The notes under the pieces: model-generated
Told to the model about the DNA's origin: nothing
Databases searched by the model: none
The model's input: the letters and a program-made list of their open reading frames with translations, nothing else
Made by a program: the position numbers and the translations under genes
In this document: positions 1 through 6,319 of the stretch, piece after piece
Layout: each line of letters begins with the position of its first letter
Numbering within the stretch: the stretch's first letter is position 1
Assembly: GCA_021780285.1 (NCBI GenBank)
Contig: JAJXZA010000139.1
Span: forward strand, 1-6,770
Source: Planctomycetota bacterium
Lineage (GTDB): Bacteria; Planctomycetota; Phycisphaerae; WQYP01
DNA length: 6,770 nt
Reading direction: 5' to 3'

Positions 1-304
1 ACGCGCGAAGCGCCTGCACCGGGGTGGGGCCGGCGTTGAGAATCGCCTGGCCGAAATCACCGGCAAGCTTCTGATCGCCCATGAGCGAATAGTGCATAAA
101 CAAATCGGCCTTGTCGGCCAGTTGCTGCGCCGGCGTTTCCGGCGGCGCGCCGGTTTGAAGCACCGGTGTGGAGTTGCTGTCGGCAACCTGGGCCTGCAAT
201 GCCAGGGGCAAAGCCGCCGCAGTGGTGAGTACACCAACCGTGGCCGCCCAGAGCGCCCGACGATGCCACTGCCGTTGTTGAGAACCGTGCCGCATTGCCT
301 GCAT
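1..304 (-). CDS. Exported protein of unknown function, N-terminal part
   Basis: An open frame of 101 codons runs off the left edge, so only the N-terminus is visible. I chose the ATG at 304 because a strong GGAGG (310-314) lies 5 nt upstream; a second in-frame ATG is at 295. The product starts with a basic stretch (R11, H14, R15, R16), then a hydrophobic segment at about residues 18-36 ending in ALQA, a typical signal peptidase I site with cleavage after about residue 38. A Pro/Thr/Ala-rich linker (about 40-60) follows, then a probably helical segment starting QQLADKADLFMHYSLMGDQ. I do not recognise the family. The gene lies downstream of cdsA on the same strand but 374 bp away and has its own promoter at 506-533, so it is probably transcribed independently. 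The reading frame and export signal are fairly certain; the function is unknown. Confidence 0.8.
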   Translation of the reverse strand, partial: MQAMRHGSQQRQWHRRALWAATVGVLTTAAALPLALQAQVADSNSTPVLQTGAPPETPAQQLADKADLFMHYSLMGDQKLAGDFGQAILNAGPTPVQALRA

Positions 305-499
305 ACAAGCCTCCAGCAAGAGAGTAAAAGATTTGGGGTTTGCGGCAAGGATAGAATTATTCTGTCCGCCGCCCCCGACCCGCACCAACAGCGTTTATTT
401 CTGCTCCTGTGCCCCGGAGCGCCGTTGGCAGCCCACAATGTTGCCCAACTCCCGCGCCATCAACCACCCAAGCGGATGACGCAACTTCCCACCTAGCAA
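305..499 (-). promoter_or_regulatory. Structured 5' leader of the exported-protein gene
   Basis: Between the inferred transcription start (about 499) and the ATG at 304 lies a leader of about 195 nt. It can form three consecutive hairpins: 449-424 (GTTGG/CCAAC extended by CA/TG past one bulged G), 420-403 (GCTCC/GGAGC, 8-nt loop), and 372-342 (GCGGC/GCCGC, extended inward by GGA/TCC and AGAA/TTCT around a TAA loop). The last ends 27 nt before the Shine-Dalgarno sequence. I could not match the region to a known riboswitch, SRP RNA, 6S RNA or tRNA by its conserved motifs. The adjacent 534-678 stretch, between this promoter and the end of cdsA, shows no convincing gene or terminator. Confidence 0.4.
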
Positions 500-505
500 A
501 CGTGG

Positions 506-533
506 ATTATAGACCAGCCTATGCGCCTGTCAA
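506..533 (-). promoter_or_regulatory. Consensus sigma70-type promoter for the exported-protein gene
   Basis: Read on the minus strand, TTGACA (533-528) and TATAAT (511-506) are separated by 16 nt. Both hexamers match the housekeeping consensus at every position, and a T-rich stretch precedes the -35 box. Transcription would start near 499 and run left into the exported-protein gene. Confidence 0.75.
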
Positions 534-678
534 AAGAAAATTACCCGCTTTGGCCGCCGGCCGCCCCATACCACCGCCCAAAAGGCTCTGCCGGGCCACT
601 CGCGGCTGCGGCAAGACGCACCGTCCTGTAAGGCCGGGGCGACAGGCACGCCAAACGGCGGCTCGGCGGAAGGCCAAT

Positions 679-1596
679 TCAACCATGCACCAGTTTAAGC
701 ATCCAATAGGCGACCGGTGCCGCCAGCAGGGGCGAATCTATCAAGTCTAAAATGCCGCCAAAGCCGGGCATTTGACCCGAATCTTTAACGCCGGCATCGC
801 GTTTGAGCAGGCTCTCGAGCAGGTCGCCCATCTGGCCCACCGCGCCAAGCACGATGCCGCCCAGCGTACCCTGCCACCAGCGGAACTCCGACGAATAATG
901 CGTAAGCACCCCACCCACCGCTGCCGCCAGCAGCAGCCCCCCCAAAAAACCCTCCACCGTTTTACCCGGTGAAAGCCAGGCAATAAGCTTATGGTGCCCC
1001 ATCAGCCGCCCCACCGCGTACGCGCCGATATCGGCGCCTTTTACCATCAGCAGCACCGATACCACCATGCCGGCGGAATGCGTTAATCGAATCGGCAGAA
1101 AAAACCCCGGCAGCACCCCCAGGTACACAATTGCCAAAAGCGACCCCCCGGCCGAGGCCATGGCTCCTTCGATTTTTTCATCGCGGCTGTGCATGACAAA
1201 TGCGCCGAACATGGCGGCGGCGAGAACCGTCGGCACCAGGTAGTGCGGCTTGACTGTATGGAACCAGTTTGCGACGGTGATGGCAATGGGATTAACGCCC
1301 CGGGAGTGGGCCAGGAGCATTTCAGATAATATCTCAAGCCAGGGCCACAGCATGCACAGCAGAGCGCCCGCGATGCACACCCGCATCGAAATGCGCACAT
1401 GCTCGCGACCAAGCAGTTGCTGCATTTCTCTTACGGCCAGGGGAATAAACAGCGACAACGTAATGGCCATGAGGGTGCCGGGCGGAAACGACCAGGTTCG
1501 CGCCGGCCAGCCGCGGCTCAGCGACTGGTCAAAATAAAACATTGCCAAAAGCGCGATGCCGATGGTAAAGCCTAGCATCAGCCGATGTTTTAACAT
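679..1596 (-). CDS. cdsA: Phosphatidate cytidylyltransferase (CDP-diacylglycerol synthase)
   Basis: The product of 305 residues is an integral membrane enzyme that condenses CTP with phosphatidic acid to give CDP-diacylglycerol, the precursor of the bacterial phospholipids. Several hydrophobic helices fill the N-terminal two thirds. The C-terminus carries the CdsA signature at residues 262-287: SLLKRD, then VKDSGQMPGFGG, then DLID. Compared with the classic pattern, the usual PGHGG has Phe for His, and D-R-x-D reads D-L-I-D, which I take as lineage variation rather than loss of function. I prefer the ATG at 1596 (protein begins MLKHR, as is typical of the family, with GGAA 6 nt upstream) over an in-frame GTG at 1608. 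The frequent partner uppS is not adjacent; the upstream gene is arfB, 280 bp away. No convincing promoter or terminator was seen in that gap. Confidence 0.92.
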   Translation of the reverse strand: MLKHRLMLGFTIGIALLAMFYFDQSLSRGWPARTWSFPPGTLMAITLSLFIPLAVREMQQLLGREHVRISMRVCIAGALLCMLWPWLEILSEMLLAHSRGVNPIAITVANWFHTVKPHYLVPTVLAAAMFGAFVMHSRDEKIEGAMASAGGSLLAIVYLGVLPGFFLPIRLTHSAGMVVSVLLMVKGADIGAYAVGRLMGHHKLIAWLSPGKTVEGFLGGLLLAAAVGGVLTHYSSEFRWWQGTLGGIVLGAVGQMGDLLESLLKRDAGVKDSGQMPGFGGILDLIDSPLLAAPVAYWMLKLVHG

Positions 1597-1876
1597 GAAA
1601 CGTTCCACTCTTAGTCGCTACGCGCAACAAAACGCCGGTATGTTAAACGGCAGGCCGGGGAGAGTCTATGCGGCGAAGATCTTTTCAGGCGGCGGCTGTT
1701 TACCCGCTGCGTCGGCGCGGCGCGGACTTACATAATTGCCAGGCGCTCGTAGTGTTGCTCATGGGTTATAAAGTCGCGCACTGGCCGGCCGCAATCTTGC
1801 AACCACCAACAGCAACAGGCTGTAATGCAGGTGAATTTCGCTAGACGCCCTAACTATCAGCAGGGAAGAACAGCGA

Positions 1877-2320
1877 TTATTCAAACCGACTTGTACGCAG
1901 TCGCTTGGTTTCGCCACGGCGTTTTTTACCAGTCAGTCGGCGCTCTTTTGATGCCCGCGTTGGCTTCGATCGTCGCCGCAGTTTTGGCACAACCAGCGCC
2001 GCACCGATCAGGGCTTTGAGCCTCTTAAGGCATTCCACGCGATTGGCCTCCTGCGTGCGGGCCAGTTCGCTGACTATCAATATTTCGCCGGCGCTATTGA
2101 TGCGGCGGCCAGCCAGCGCAATGAGCCGCTGCCGCGCCGCATCTGACAGGCCATGAATTACCTCCGGCCGAATGCGCAACTCCGTCTTGGAATTGACTTT
2201 GTTGACATTTTGGCCGCCCGGCCCGCTTGAGCGCGAAAATGCGAATCGCAGCTCTGCGCGGTCAGTCCATATATCTCCCGACAATCTGATGCCGGGAACC
2301 CATGATTCAGTTTGCGCCAT
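1877..2320 (-). CDS. arfB: Alternative ribosome-rescue factor, peptidyl-tRNA hydrolase ArfB (YaeJ type)
   Basis: The 147-residue protein has the short GGQ-domain architecture of ArfB. The catalytic GGQ is at residues 35-37 within SSGPGGQNVNKVNSK, followed by the compact RF-1-like fold. From about residue 114 there is a strongly basic tail (RRRSKPTRASKERRLTGKK, then more Arg/Lys), which in the family inserts into the empty mRNA entry channel of a stalled ribosome. There the GGQ loop hydrolyses the peptidyl-tRNA. Class I release factors are much longer and carry codon-recognition domains that are absent here. The N-terminus is about nine residues longer than in E. coli. The ATG at 2320 has no Shine-Dalgarno sequence but sits 6 nt after a TATAAT, suggesting a leaderless message. 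gmd is transcribed divergently on the other side. Confidence 0.93.
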   Translation of the reverse strand: MAQTESWVPGIRLSGDIWTDRAELRFAFSRSSGPGGQNVNKVNSKTELRIRPEVIHGLSDAARQRLIALAGRRINSAGEILIVSELARTQEANRVECLKRLKALIGAALVVPKLRRRSKPTRASKERRLTGKKRRGETKRLRTSRFE

Positions 2321-2326
2321 TTACTG

Positions 2327-2332
2327 ATTATA
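2327..2332 (-). promoter_or_regulatory. -10 element of a probable leaderless promoter for arfB
   Basis: On the minus strand a perfect TATAAT (2332-2327) is followed by six bases and then the arfB ATG at 2320. Initiation at the usual distance would place the first transcribed base on or next to the start codon. No Shine-Dalgarno sequence precedes the ATG, which fits leaderless translation. I see no good -35 box at 16-18 nt. Confidence 0.5.
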
Positions 2333-2456
2333 CACTATAACGGCCTTAAATTCATGGCTTTAATCGGCTGGCATTTCAGGGCCGGGCGTTGGCAACACGC
2401 TGGCATCAAGCCGGGGGCGGTGTATATCCGATAACAACAGGGCCGGCGTACCCGGC

Positions 2457-2485
2457 AAGACAAGCACCCGCGACACGATTATAGT
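2457..2485 (+). promoter_or_regulatory. Candidate promoter of the gmd-fcl operon
   Basis: AAGACA (2457-2462, four of six consensus matches) and TATAGT (2480-2485, five of six) are 17 nt apart. Transcription would start near 2492, giving a leader of about 43 nt before gmd. An inverted repeat GACAC (2472-2476) / GTGTC (2487-2491) brackets the -10 box and could be an operator. Confidence 0.45.
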
Positions 2486-2492
2486 GGTGTCT

Positions 2493-2512
2493 GCGACAGC
2501 AGTGTCGCTGTC
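2493..2512 (+). promoter_or_regulatory. Two mutually exclusive hairpins in the gmd leader
   Basis: GCGACA (2493-2498) can pair with TGTCGC (2503-2508) around a GCAG loop. Alternatively GACAGC (2495-2500) pairs with GCTGTC (2507-2512). The two stems overlap and exclude each other. They lie at the predicted 5' end of the gmd transcript, 22 nt before the start codon. There is no T-tract, so this is not a standard intrinsic terminator. Confidence 0.35.
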
Positions 2513-2534
2513 GGCTCATTTGCGGAGATCATTC

Positions 2535-3566
2535 ATGAGTCAAAACGAATCGCGCCGGGCGCTCATTACCGGCATCACCGGGCAGGATGGCTCGTACCTC
2601 GCGGAGCTGCTGCTCGCAAAAGGCTACGAAGTCCATGGAATTATCCGGCGGTCCAGCAGTTTTAATACCGAACGCCTCGATCACATTTACCAGGACCCGC
2701 ACGAGAGCAACACCCGCCTGCACCTGCACTATGGCGACCTGACCGATGCCTCGTGCCTGCGCGACGTGCTTACCAAAAGCAAACCGCACGAAATCTACAA
2801 CCTGGGCGCCCAGTCGCATGTGCGCGTGAGCTTTGACCAGCCGGTATATACCGTGCAAACCGACGCCCTCGGCACGCTTATGATGCTCGAAGCCATCCGC
2901 GATGTGGGCCTGCCGATTCGGTTTTATCAGGCATCCAGCAGCGAAATGTTCGGCAAAGTTGTCGAAACACCCCAAAAAGAAACCACCCCCTTTCATCCGC
3001 GCAGCCCCTATGCCTGCGCCAAGGTATACTCGTACTGGCAGGTGGTGAATTACCGCGAGTCTTACGGCATGTTTGCCTGTAACGGCATTTTATTTAACCA
3101 TGAGTCGCCGCGCCGCGGCGAAACCTTTGTAACCCGCAAAGTCACGCGCGCCGCCACACGCATCAAGCTGGGCCTTCAGCAGCACTTGTACATGGGCAAC
3201 CTCGATGCCAAACGCGATTGGGGCTTTGCCGGCGATTATGTCGAGGCCATGTGGCGTATGCTCCAACAGGACACCCCTGATGATTATGTTGTAGCCACCG
3301 GCGAAACATATTCAGTTCGCCAATGGATTGAAACGTGCTTTGGCCTGCTTGGGCTGGATTGGCAGAAGCATGTGAAGATTGACCCTAAATATTTCCGCCC
3401 AGCCGAGGTGGACCTGCTGCTCGGTGACGCTTCCAAGGCCCGCGCCAAACTCGGCTGGACGCCCAAAACCAATATGCAGGCTCTGGCGAAAATGATGGTC
3501 GAGCACGACCTTAAACTCGCCGAGCGCGAAAAGCTTATTCATACGCACCTTGGCGGCAAAGCCTGA
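2535..3566 (+). CDS. gmd: GDP-mannose 4,6-dehydratase
   Basis: This 343-residue cytoplasmic short-chain dehydrogenase/reductase converts GDP-D-mannose to GDP-4-keto-6-deoxy-D-mannose, the first step of GDP-L-fucose (and GDP-rhamnose or perosamine) synthesis. The nucleotide-binding GITGQDG motif is at residues 13-19, followed by RRSSSFNTERLDHIY. The active-site set expected from E. coli Gmd is present with a +3 shift: S135 (Thr in E. coli), E137, Y159 and K163, in SSSEMFG and YACAK. NHESPRRGETFVTRK and the GDYVEAMW region are also family hallmarks. The ATG at 2535 has GGAG 7 nt upstream; an in-frame GTG at 2484 lies inside the candidate -10 box and would add 17 unlike residues, so I reject it. 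The gene ends 26 nt before fcl, which catalyses the next step, so the two are almost certainly co-transcribed. Confidence 0.97.
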   Translation: MSQNESRRALITGITGQDGSYLAELLLAKGYEVHGIIRRSSSFNTERLDHIYQDPHESNTRLHLHYGDLTDASCLRDVLTKSKPHEIYNLGAQSHVRVSFDQPVYTVQTDALGTLMMLEAIRDVGLPIRFYQASSSEMFGKVVETPQKETTPFHPRSPYACAKVYSYWQVVNYRESYGMFACNGILFNHESPRRGETFVTRKVTRAATRIKLGLQQHLYMGNLDAKRDWGFAGDYVEAMWRMLQQDTPDDYVVATGETYSVRQWIETCFGLLGLDWQKHVKIDPKYFRPAEVDLLLGDASKARAKLGWTPKTNMQALAKMMVEHDLKLAEREKLIHTHLGGKA

Positions 3567-3592
3567 GACATCTTTTGGCGGAAACATACCCT

Positions 3593-4525
3593 ATGAAGTA
3601 TCTCATCACCGGCGGCGCCGGCTTTTTAGGCGGATTTGTAACCGAGCGGCTCAAACGCAGCGGCGTTGCAGCCGACGACATCATCACACCGCGCAGCAAA
3701 GATTGCGACTTTACCCGCCAGCAGCAAACCGAGGATTACGTTGCCGCCCTCAAGCCCGACGTGATTATTCACCTGGCCGCCCGCGTCGGCGGCATCGGCG
3801 CCAACCGCGACAACCCCGGCTACTACTTTTACGCCAATGCCGCCATGGGCCTGCATTTAATGGAGGCCGCCCGGCTCAATAAGGTTAAAAAGTTTGTGCA
3901 GGTGGGCACCATTTGCGCTTACCCCAAGTTTACGCCTGTACCCTTTAAGGAGGACGACCTCTGGCAGGGCTATCCCGAAGAAACCAACGCCCCCTACGGC
4001 GTGGCCAAAAAAGCTCTGCTTGTCATGTGCCAGGCGTACCGCCGGCAATATGGACTCAACGCCATTTATCTTTTGCCCGTCAACTTATACGGACCGCGAG
4101 ACAATTTTGACCTGCACAGTTCGCATGTGATTCCCGCGCTGATTCGCAAATGCCTCGAAGCCGCCGCAAGCAAGGCCGATCACATCAGCGCCTGGGGCAC
4201 CGGCAAGGCGTCGCGCGAGTTCTTGTATGTGGAAGATGCCGCCGATGGCATCGTAAGAGCGGCACTCAATTACAACGAGGCCGAGCCGGTAAACCTCGGC
4301 GCCGGCTTTGAAATTACCATCCGCGATTTAACGGAGCTTGTCGCCCGCCTGTGCGACTTTAAGGGCCGCATGGAATGGGACGCAACCAAACCCGACGGCC
4401 AACCCCGCCGCTGCCTCGACACCGCACGAGCCAAAGCCAAGTTCGGCTTTGCAGCTCAAACCACGCTGGAAGACGGCCTGAAAAAAACCATCGCCTGGTA
4501 TCGCGCCAATGTGCTGGGCAGGTAG
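3593..4525 (+). CDS. fcl: GDP-L-fucose synthase (GDP-4-keto-6-deoxymannose 3,5-epimerase/4-reductase)
   Basis: The 310-residue enzyme epimerises the Gmd product at C3 and C5, then reduces it with NADPH to GDP-L-fucose. Visible landmarks are the GGAGFLG nucleotide-binding loop (residues 7-13), AARVGGIGANRDNP (from 62), GTICAYP (105-111), YGVAK (Y135, K139) and NLYGPRDNFD. The paired acid/base residues known from E. coli, C109 and H179, correspond to C108 and H178. The first catalytic hydroxyl position is Thr (T106) rather than Ser. I chose the ATG at 3593 because the protein then begins MKYLITGGAG; an in-frame TTG at 3575 would add six unlikely residues. A weak GGCGGA lies about 10 nt upstream. 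The name wcaG is a synonym. Together with gmd this is a complete GDP-fucose module; no glycosyltransferase is in the window. Confidence 0.96.
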   Translation: MKYLITGGAGFLGGFVTERLKRSGVAADDIITPRSKDCDFTRQQQTEDYVAALKPDVIIHLAARVGGIGANRDNPGYYFYANAAMGLHLMEAARLNKVKKFVQVGTICAYPKFTPVPFKEDDLWQGYPEETNAPYGVAKKALLVMCQAYRRQYGLNAIYLLPVNLYGPRDNFDLHSSHVIPALIRKCLEAAASKADHISAWGTGKASREFLYVEDAADGIVRAALNYNEAEPVNLGAGFEITIRDLTELVARLCDFKGRMEWDATKPDGQPRRCLDTARAKAKFGFAAQTTLEDGLKKTIAWYRANVLGR

Positions 4526-4606
4526 CTGCGGGGCAAGCAACCGGGTAGACCGCGGCCCGCGACCCTGCAGGGACTTATCGCCTCATGCGCTGCCAACACC
4601 ACGGCA

Positions 4607-4691
4607 TTCGGAATATATCCACAATAACATTCGTAATAGTGTAGATATTTACGCCTCGCGCTCAAGCCGCAGCCTGCGTCTGTATTCCGAA
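4607..4691. repeat. Spaced 9-bp inverted repeat upstream of the promoter
   Basis: TTCGGAATA (4607-4615) and its exact complement TATTCCGAA (4683-4691) are 67 bp apart. The right arm ends 10 bp before the -35 box. This placement would suit two operator half-sites, but a chance match in AT-rich DNA is possible. Confidence 0.3.
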
Positions 4692-4701
4692 CATTTTAAT
4701 C

Positions 4702-4729
4702 TTGACTAAATGCCTGCTCTGGATATAAT
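4702..4729 (+). promoter_or_regulatory. Strong sigma70-type promoter for the PEP-CTERM gene
   Basis: TTGACT (4702-4707) and TATAAT (4724-4729) are 16 nt apart, eleven of twelve consensus matches, in an AT-rich context unlike the surrounding DNA. Transcription would begin near 4736 and give a leader of about 205 nt. The architecture (16-nt spacer, leader of about 200 nt, exported product) resembles that of the exported-protein gene at the left end. Confidence 0.7.
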
Positions 4730-4784
4730 ATAACTAATTGAAAAATTGAACATCCGCGGCAGATCATCTCGCCGCCTCCAAAAC

Positions 4785-4837
4785 ATGCGGCGATTTAGGT
4801 TGCGCGGATATTTCCGGAAACCTCGGAGCCGCCGCAT
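4785..4837 (+). promoter_or_regulatory. Extended hairpin in the PEP-CTERM gene leader
   Basis: ATGCGGCG (4785-4792) pairs with CGCCGCAT (4830-4837), and inside it AGGTT (4797-4801) pairs with AACCT (4819-4823), with a possible further CGGA/TCCG tip. No T-tract follows, so a role in RNA stability or translation is more likely than termination. Confidence 0.4.
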
Positions 4838-4897
4838 ATGAAAACGCCATCGCTTTCTTGTGCGTCCGCTCGCCGAGCCGGATGGCATGCTGATACC

Positions 4898-4916
4898 CGC
4901 CCCGTTTGACGGGGCG
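4898..4916 (+). promoter_or_regulatory. Perfect GC-rich hairpin 14 nt before the Shine-Dalgarno sequence
   Basis: CGCCCCGT (4898-4905) and ACGGGGCG (4909-4916) form an 8-bp perfect stem with a TTG loop. It is followed by TCTGG rather than a T-run, so it is not a classical terminator. It lies 14 nt upstream of the GGAGGA that serves the ATG at 4941. Confidence 0.45.
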
Positions 4917-5095
4917 TCTGGTAGATATGCGGAGGATTTTATGCGGAACGCTTCACGTCACATCCTGGTTGTAGCCGCGGCAGCGGCGAGCATGGCAGGC
5001 TTGGCGGCTTTTACCCCTTTGGCGCCAGGCGATTCCATAGCCGTGTTAAACCCAAGCTTCGAGGACAACACCAATGCCGGCACCGGATATGGTTC

Positions 5096-5263
5096 GATTA
5101 CCGGTAACCGTTCACGGGGTAAAAACCATAGAAATAAAGGTAAATAATCGGATGTTGCCGGCCATCCGAGTAAAAAATGCGCCCAAATCGGTCGCATACG
5201 GTCAGGAACCTTCATTTATTGCCTAATTTCGCCACTTTGGCCCGTGAACGGTTACGATTACCG
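5096..5263. repeat. 8-bp target-site duplication flanking the first MITE
   Basis: GATTACCG occurs exactly at 5096-5103 and 5256-5263, directly abutting the element on both sides. Eight-base duplications are characteristic of IS66-family transposition. Confidence 0.93.
5104..5255. mobile_element. 152-bp MITE with IS66-type ends
   Basis: The ends are perfect 15-bp inverted repeats, GTAACCGTTCACGGG at 5104-5118 and its complement at 5241-5255. They begin with GTAA, as IS66-family ends do. The inside has no coding capacity and is AT-richer than its host gene. It contains a hairpin at 5148-5169 (TCGGATG/CATCCGA, 8-nt loop). The element introduces stops in the host frame on the left and a TGA within the right repeat (5245-5247). 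Its right end reads GTAACCGTTCACGGGCC, matching the first 17 bases of the IS66 element at 6645 with one mismatch, so a related autonomous element is available to mobilise it. The exact target duplication and the clean ancestral frame suggest a fairly recent insertion. Confidence 0.92.
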
Positions 5264-6290
5264 ATTGGTCGGGAAACGTTGCGGTCAGCGGCACTAATAC
5301 CGTGGCACAGCAGTTTGCCACTGGCACCAATGTTCCCGATGCGCAGCAGGTGGCGTTTATTCAGGGCACGGGCAATTCCATCAGCCAGACCATTTCAGGC
5401 CTTACGCCGGGGCAACAGTATTGGTTTCAGGTGTTTTACGATGCACGCATAAGCACAGCGGCCGCGGGGCTGACCGCGACCTACGGCACACAAAACATCG
5501 CCACGGTGGCCAGCATTGCGCCTAGTGCCAACTATACTTTTTTGAACGCTTCGTTTACGCCAAGCACATCCTCCGCAACACTCACCATCACCAACTCGTC
5601 TCCCTCGGGCGCAAACGACAACAGCCTGCTGCTCGACGCCATCTCGGTTATTCAACGCAGCGCCGGCCAGGTTGTCATTGCCAATCCGAGCTTCGAGGGG
5701 AGCACCAATCAAACTACCGTGACAAATGGTTATTTAGCGCCGGCCGGATGGACCGCCCTCTGGAATACGGGCGTTAACAGTGCGGGCGGGCCGTTTGCCG
5801 ATAATGGCTCCATACCCGATGGCGGCAATGTCGCGTTCCTCGAAAATGCTGTCAGCAGCGCAGGGCAGGCAAGCCTGAGCCAAACGCTCAGCGGCTTGAC
5901 CAGCGGCACAACTTATCAACTCAAATTTTATTACAACGCCACCAGCGCCGGCGGCATTCCGTCGGCCATGACCGTTACTCTGGGCGCGGCCACGCTGGCC
6001 AGCGACATCGCAGTACACCCCGTTGGCGGCAGCAATCCCTACGATGTCTTTACAGCCAATTACACAGCCACCAGCAACAACCCAGTCACGCTGACAGTGC
6101 TTAATGCCACATTTTACGGTGCTGCCGGGCCGGGCAACAATACGCTGCTCGTTGATAATTTTTCGCTGGCGCCCGTGCCGGAACCAGCACCACTGGCTCT
6201 GCTGGCTGCTTGCACCTCGACGATCATACTGCTACGGCGCCGGATGACTTGCGCCTGATCGGTTGGGAGCTTCCCCGGGTAATGGCATGG

Positions 6291-6319
6291 TTGCCAAGTA
6301 AAAGTATATATTGTATATC
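6291..6319 (+). promoter_or_regulatory. Possible vapB promoter, interrupted by the second MITE
   Basis: TTGCCA (6291-6296) is five of six to the -35 consensus. In the ancestral sequence without the element, 17 nt later would come TATATA; the insertion now leaves TATATC (6314-6319). The AT-rich stretch makes several registers possible, so this is tentative. Confidence 0.3.

Larger units (their letters stand above)
4526..4940. other. 415-bp intergenic region before the PEP-CTERM gene
   Basis: No coding sequence is supported here. The stretch holds a far-spaced inverted repeat (4607-4615 and 4683-4691), a strong promoter (4702-4729) and a long leader with two hairpins. A palindrome CCCTGCAGGG lies shortly after fcl, but it has no loop and no T-tract, so I see no clear terminator for the gmd-fcl transcript. 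Confidence 0.6.
4941..6258 (+). pseudogene. PEP-CTERM-sorted two-module secreted protein, disrupted by a MITE
   Basis: The start at 4941 has GGAGGA 4 nt upstream. The N-terminus is a signal peptide (hydrophobic Ala-rich residues about 8-24). The frame is intact to residue 54, then the MITE at 5104-5255 shifts it and a TAA follows at 5145-5147. Joining position 5103 to 5264 restores one frame of 385 residues (...GSIT-DWSGN...). The reconstructed protein has two similar modules, about 33-186 and 191-358. Each starts with NPSFE (37-41 and 195-199), has an ISGLTPG/LSGLTSG segment followed by an aromatic beta strand, and ends with NSLLLDAISV or NTLLVDNFSL. This looks like a beta-sandwich, carbohydrate-binding-like fold (inference). 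The C-terminus has PEP (360-362), a hydrophobic helix and RRR, the signal cut by exosortases. The downstream fragment opens only at a GTG (5302) and lacks a signal peptide, so neither half should be exported and anchored. Confidence 0.9.

Noticed and set aside
57..308. 83-codon minus-strand frame starting at TTG 308
   Set aside because: The overlapping frame from ATG 304 has a strong Shine-Dalgarno sequence, a textbook signal peptide and stays open to the window edge; this one is a shadow.
305..499. 6S RNA, SRP RNA or a known riboswitch in the left leader
   Set aside because: The conserved SRP apical sequence, the 6S central-bubble motifs and the riboswitch cores that I know are not present; only generic hairpins are.
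541..678. Intrinsic terminator after cdsA
   Set aside because: A GGCC-GGC-GGCC stem is followed by a T-rich stretch only after a GC-rich gap; the geometry is poor.
92..750. Two plus-strand frames (92-496 and 409-750)
   Set aside because: They lie antisense to the exported-protein gene and across the leader and the cdsA end, with low-complexity Arg/Pro-rich products and no family resemblance.
1597..1876. Promoter or small gene between arfB and cdsA
   Set aside because: Only a weak TTGCGG-18-TATAAC on the minus strand and a 20-codon frame without a ribosome-binding site were found; not enough to call.
4706..4888. 60-codon Arg-rich minus-strand frame
   Set aside because: It overlaps the promoter and hairpins of the PEP-CTERM leader, and its composition reflects the GC-rich stems rather than a protein.
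5104..5255. Group II intron, riboswitch or programmed frameshift as the cause of the break
   Set aside because: Perfect terminal inverted repeats plus an exact 8-bp direct duplication are explained fully by transposition.
5302..6258. 318-residue protein from GTG 5302 as an intact gene
   Set aside because: It is the downstream fragment of the disrupted gene; it lacks a signal peptide and a Shine-Dalgarno sequence, and joins perfectly to the upstream part once the MITE is removed.
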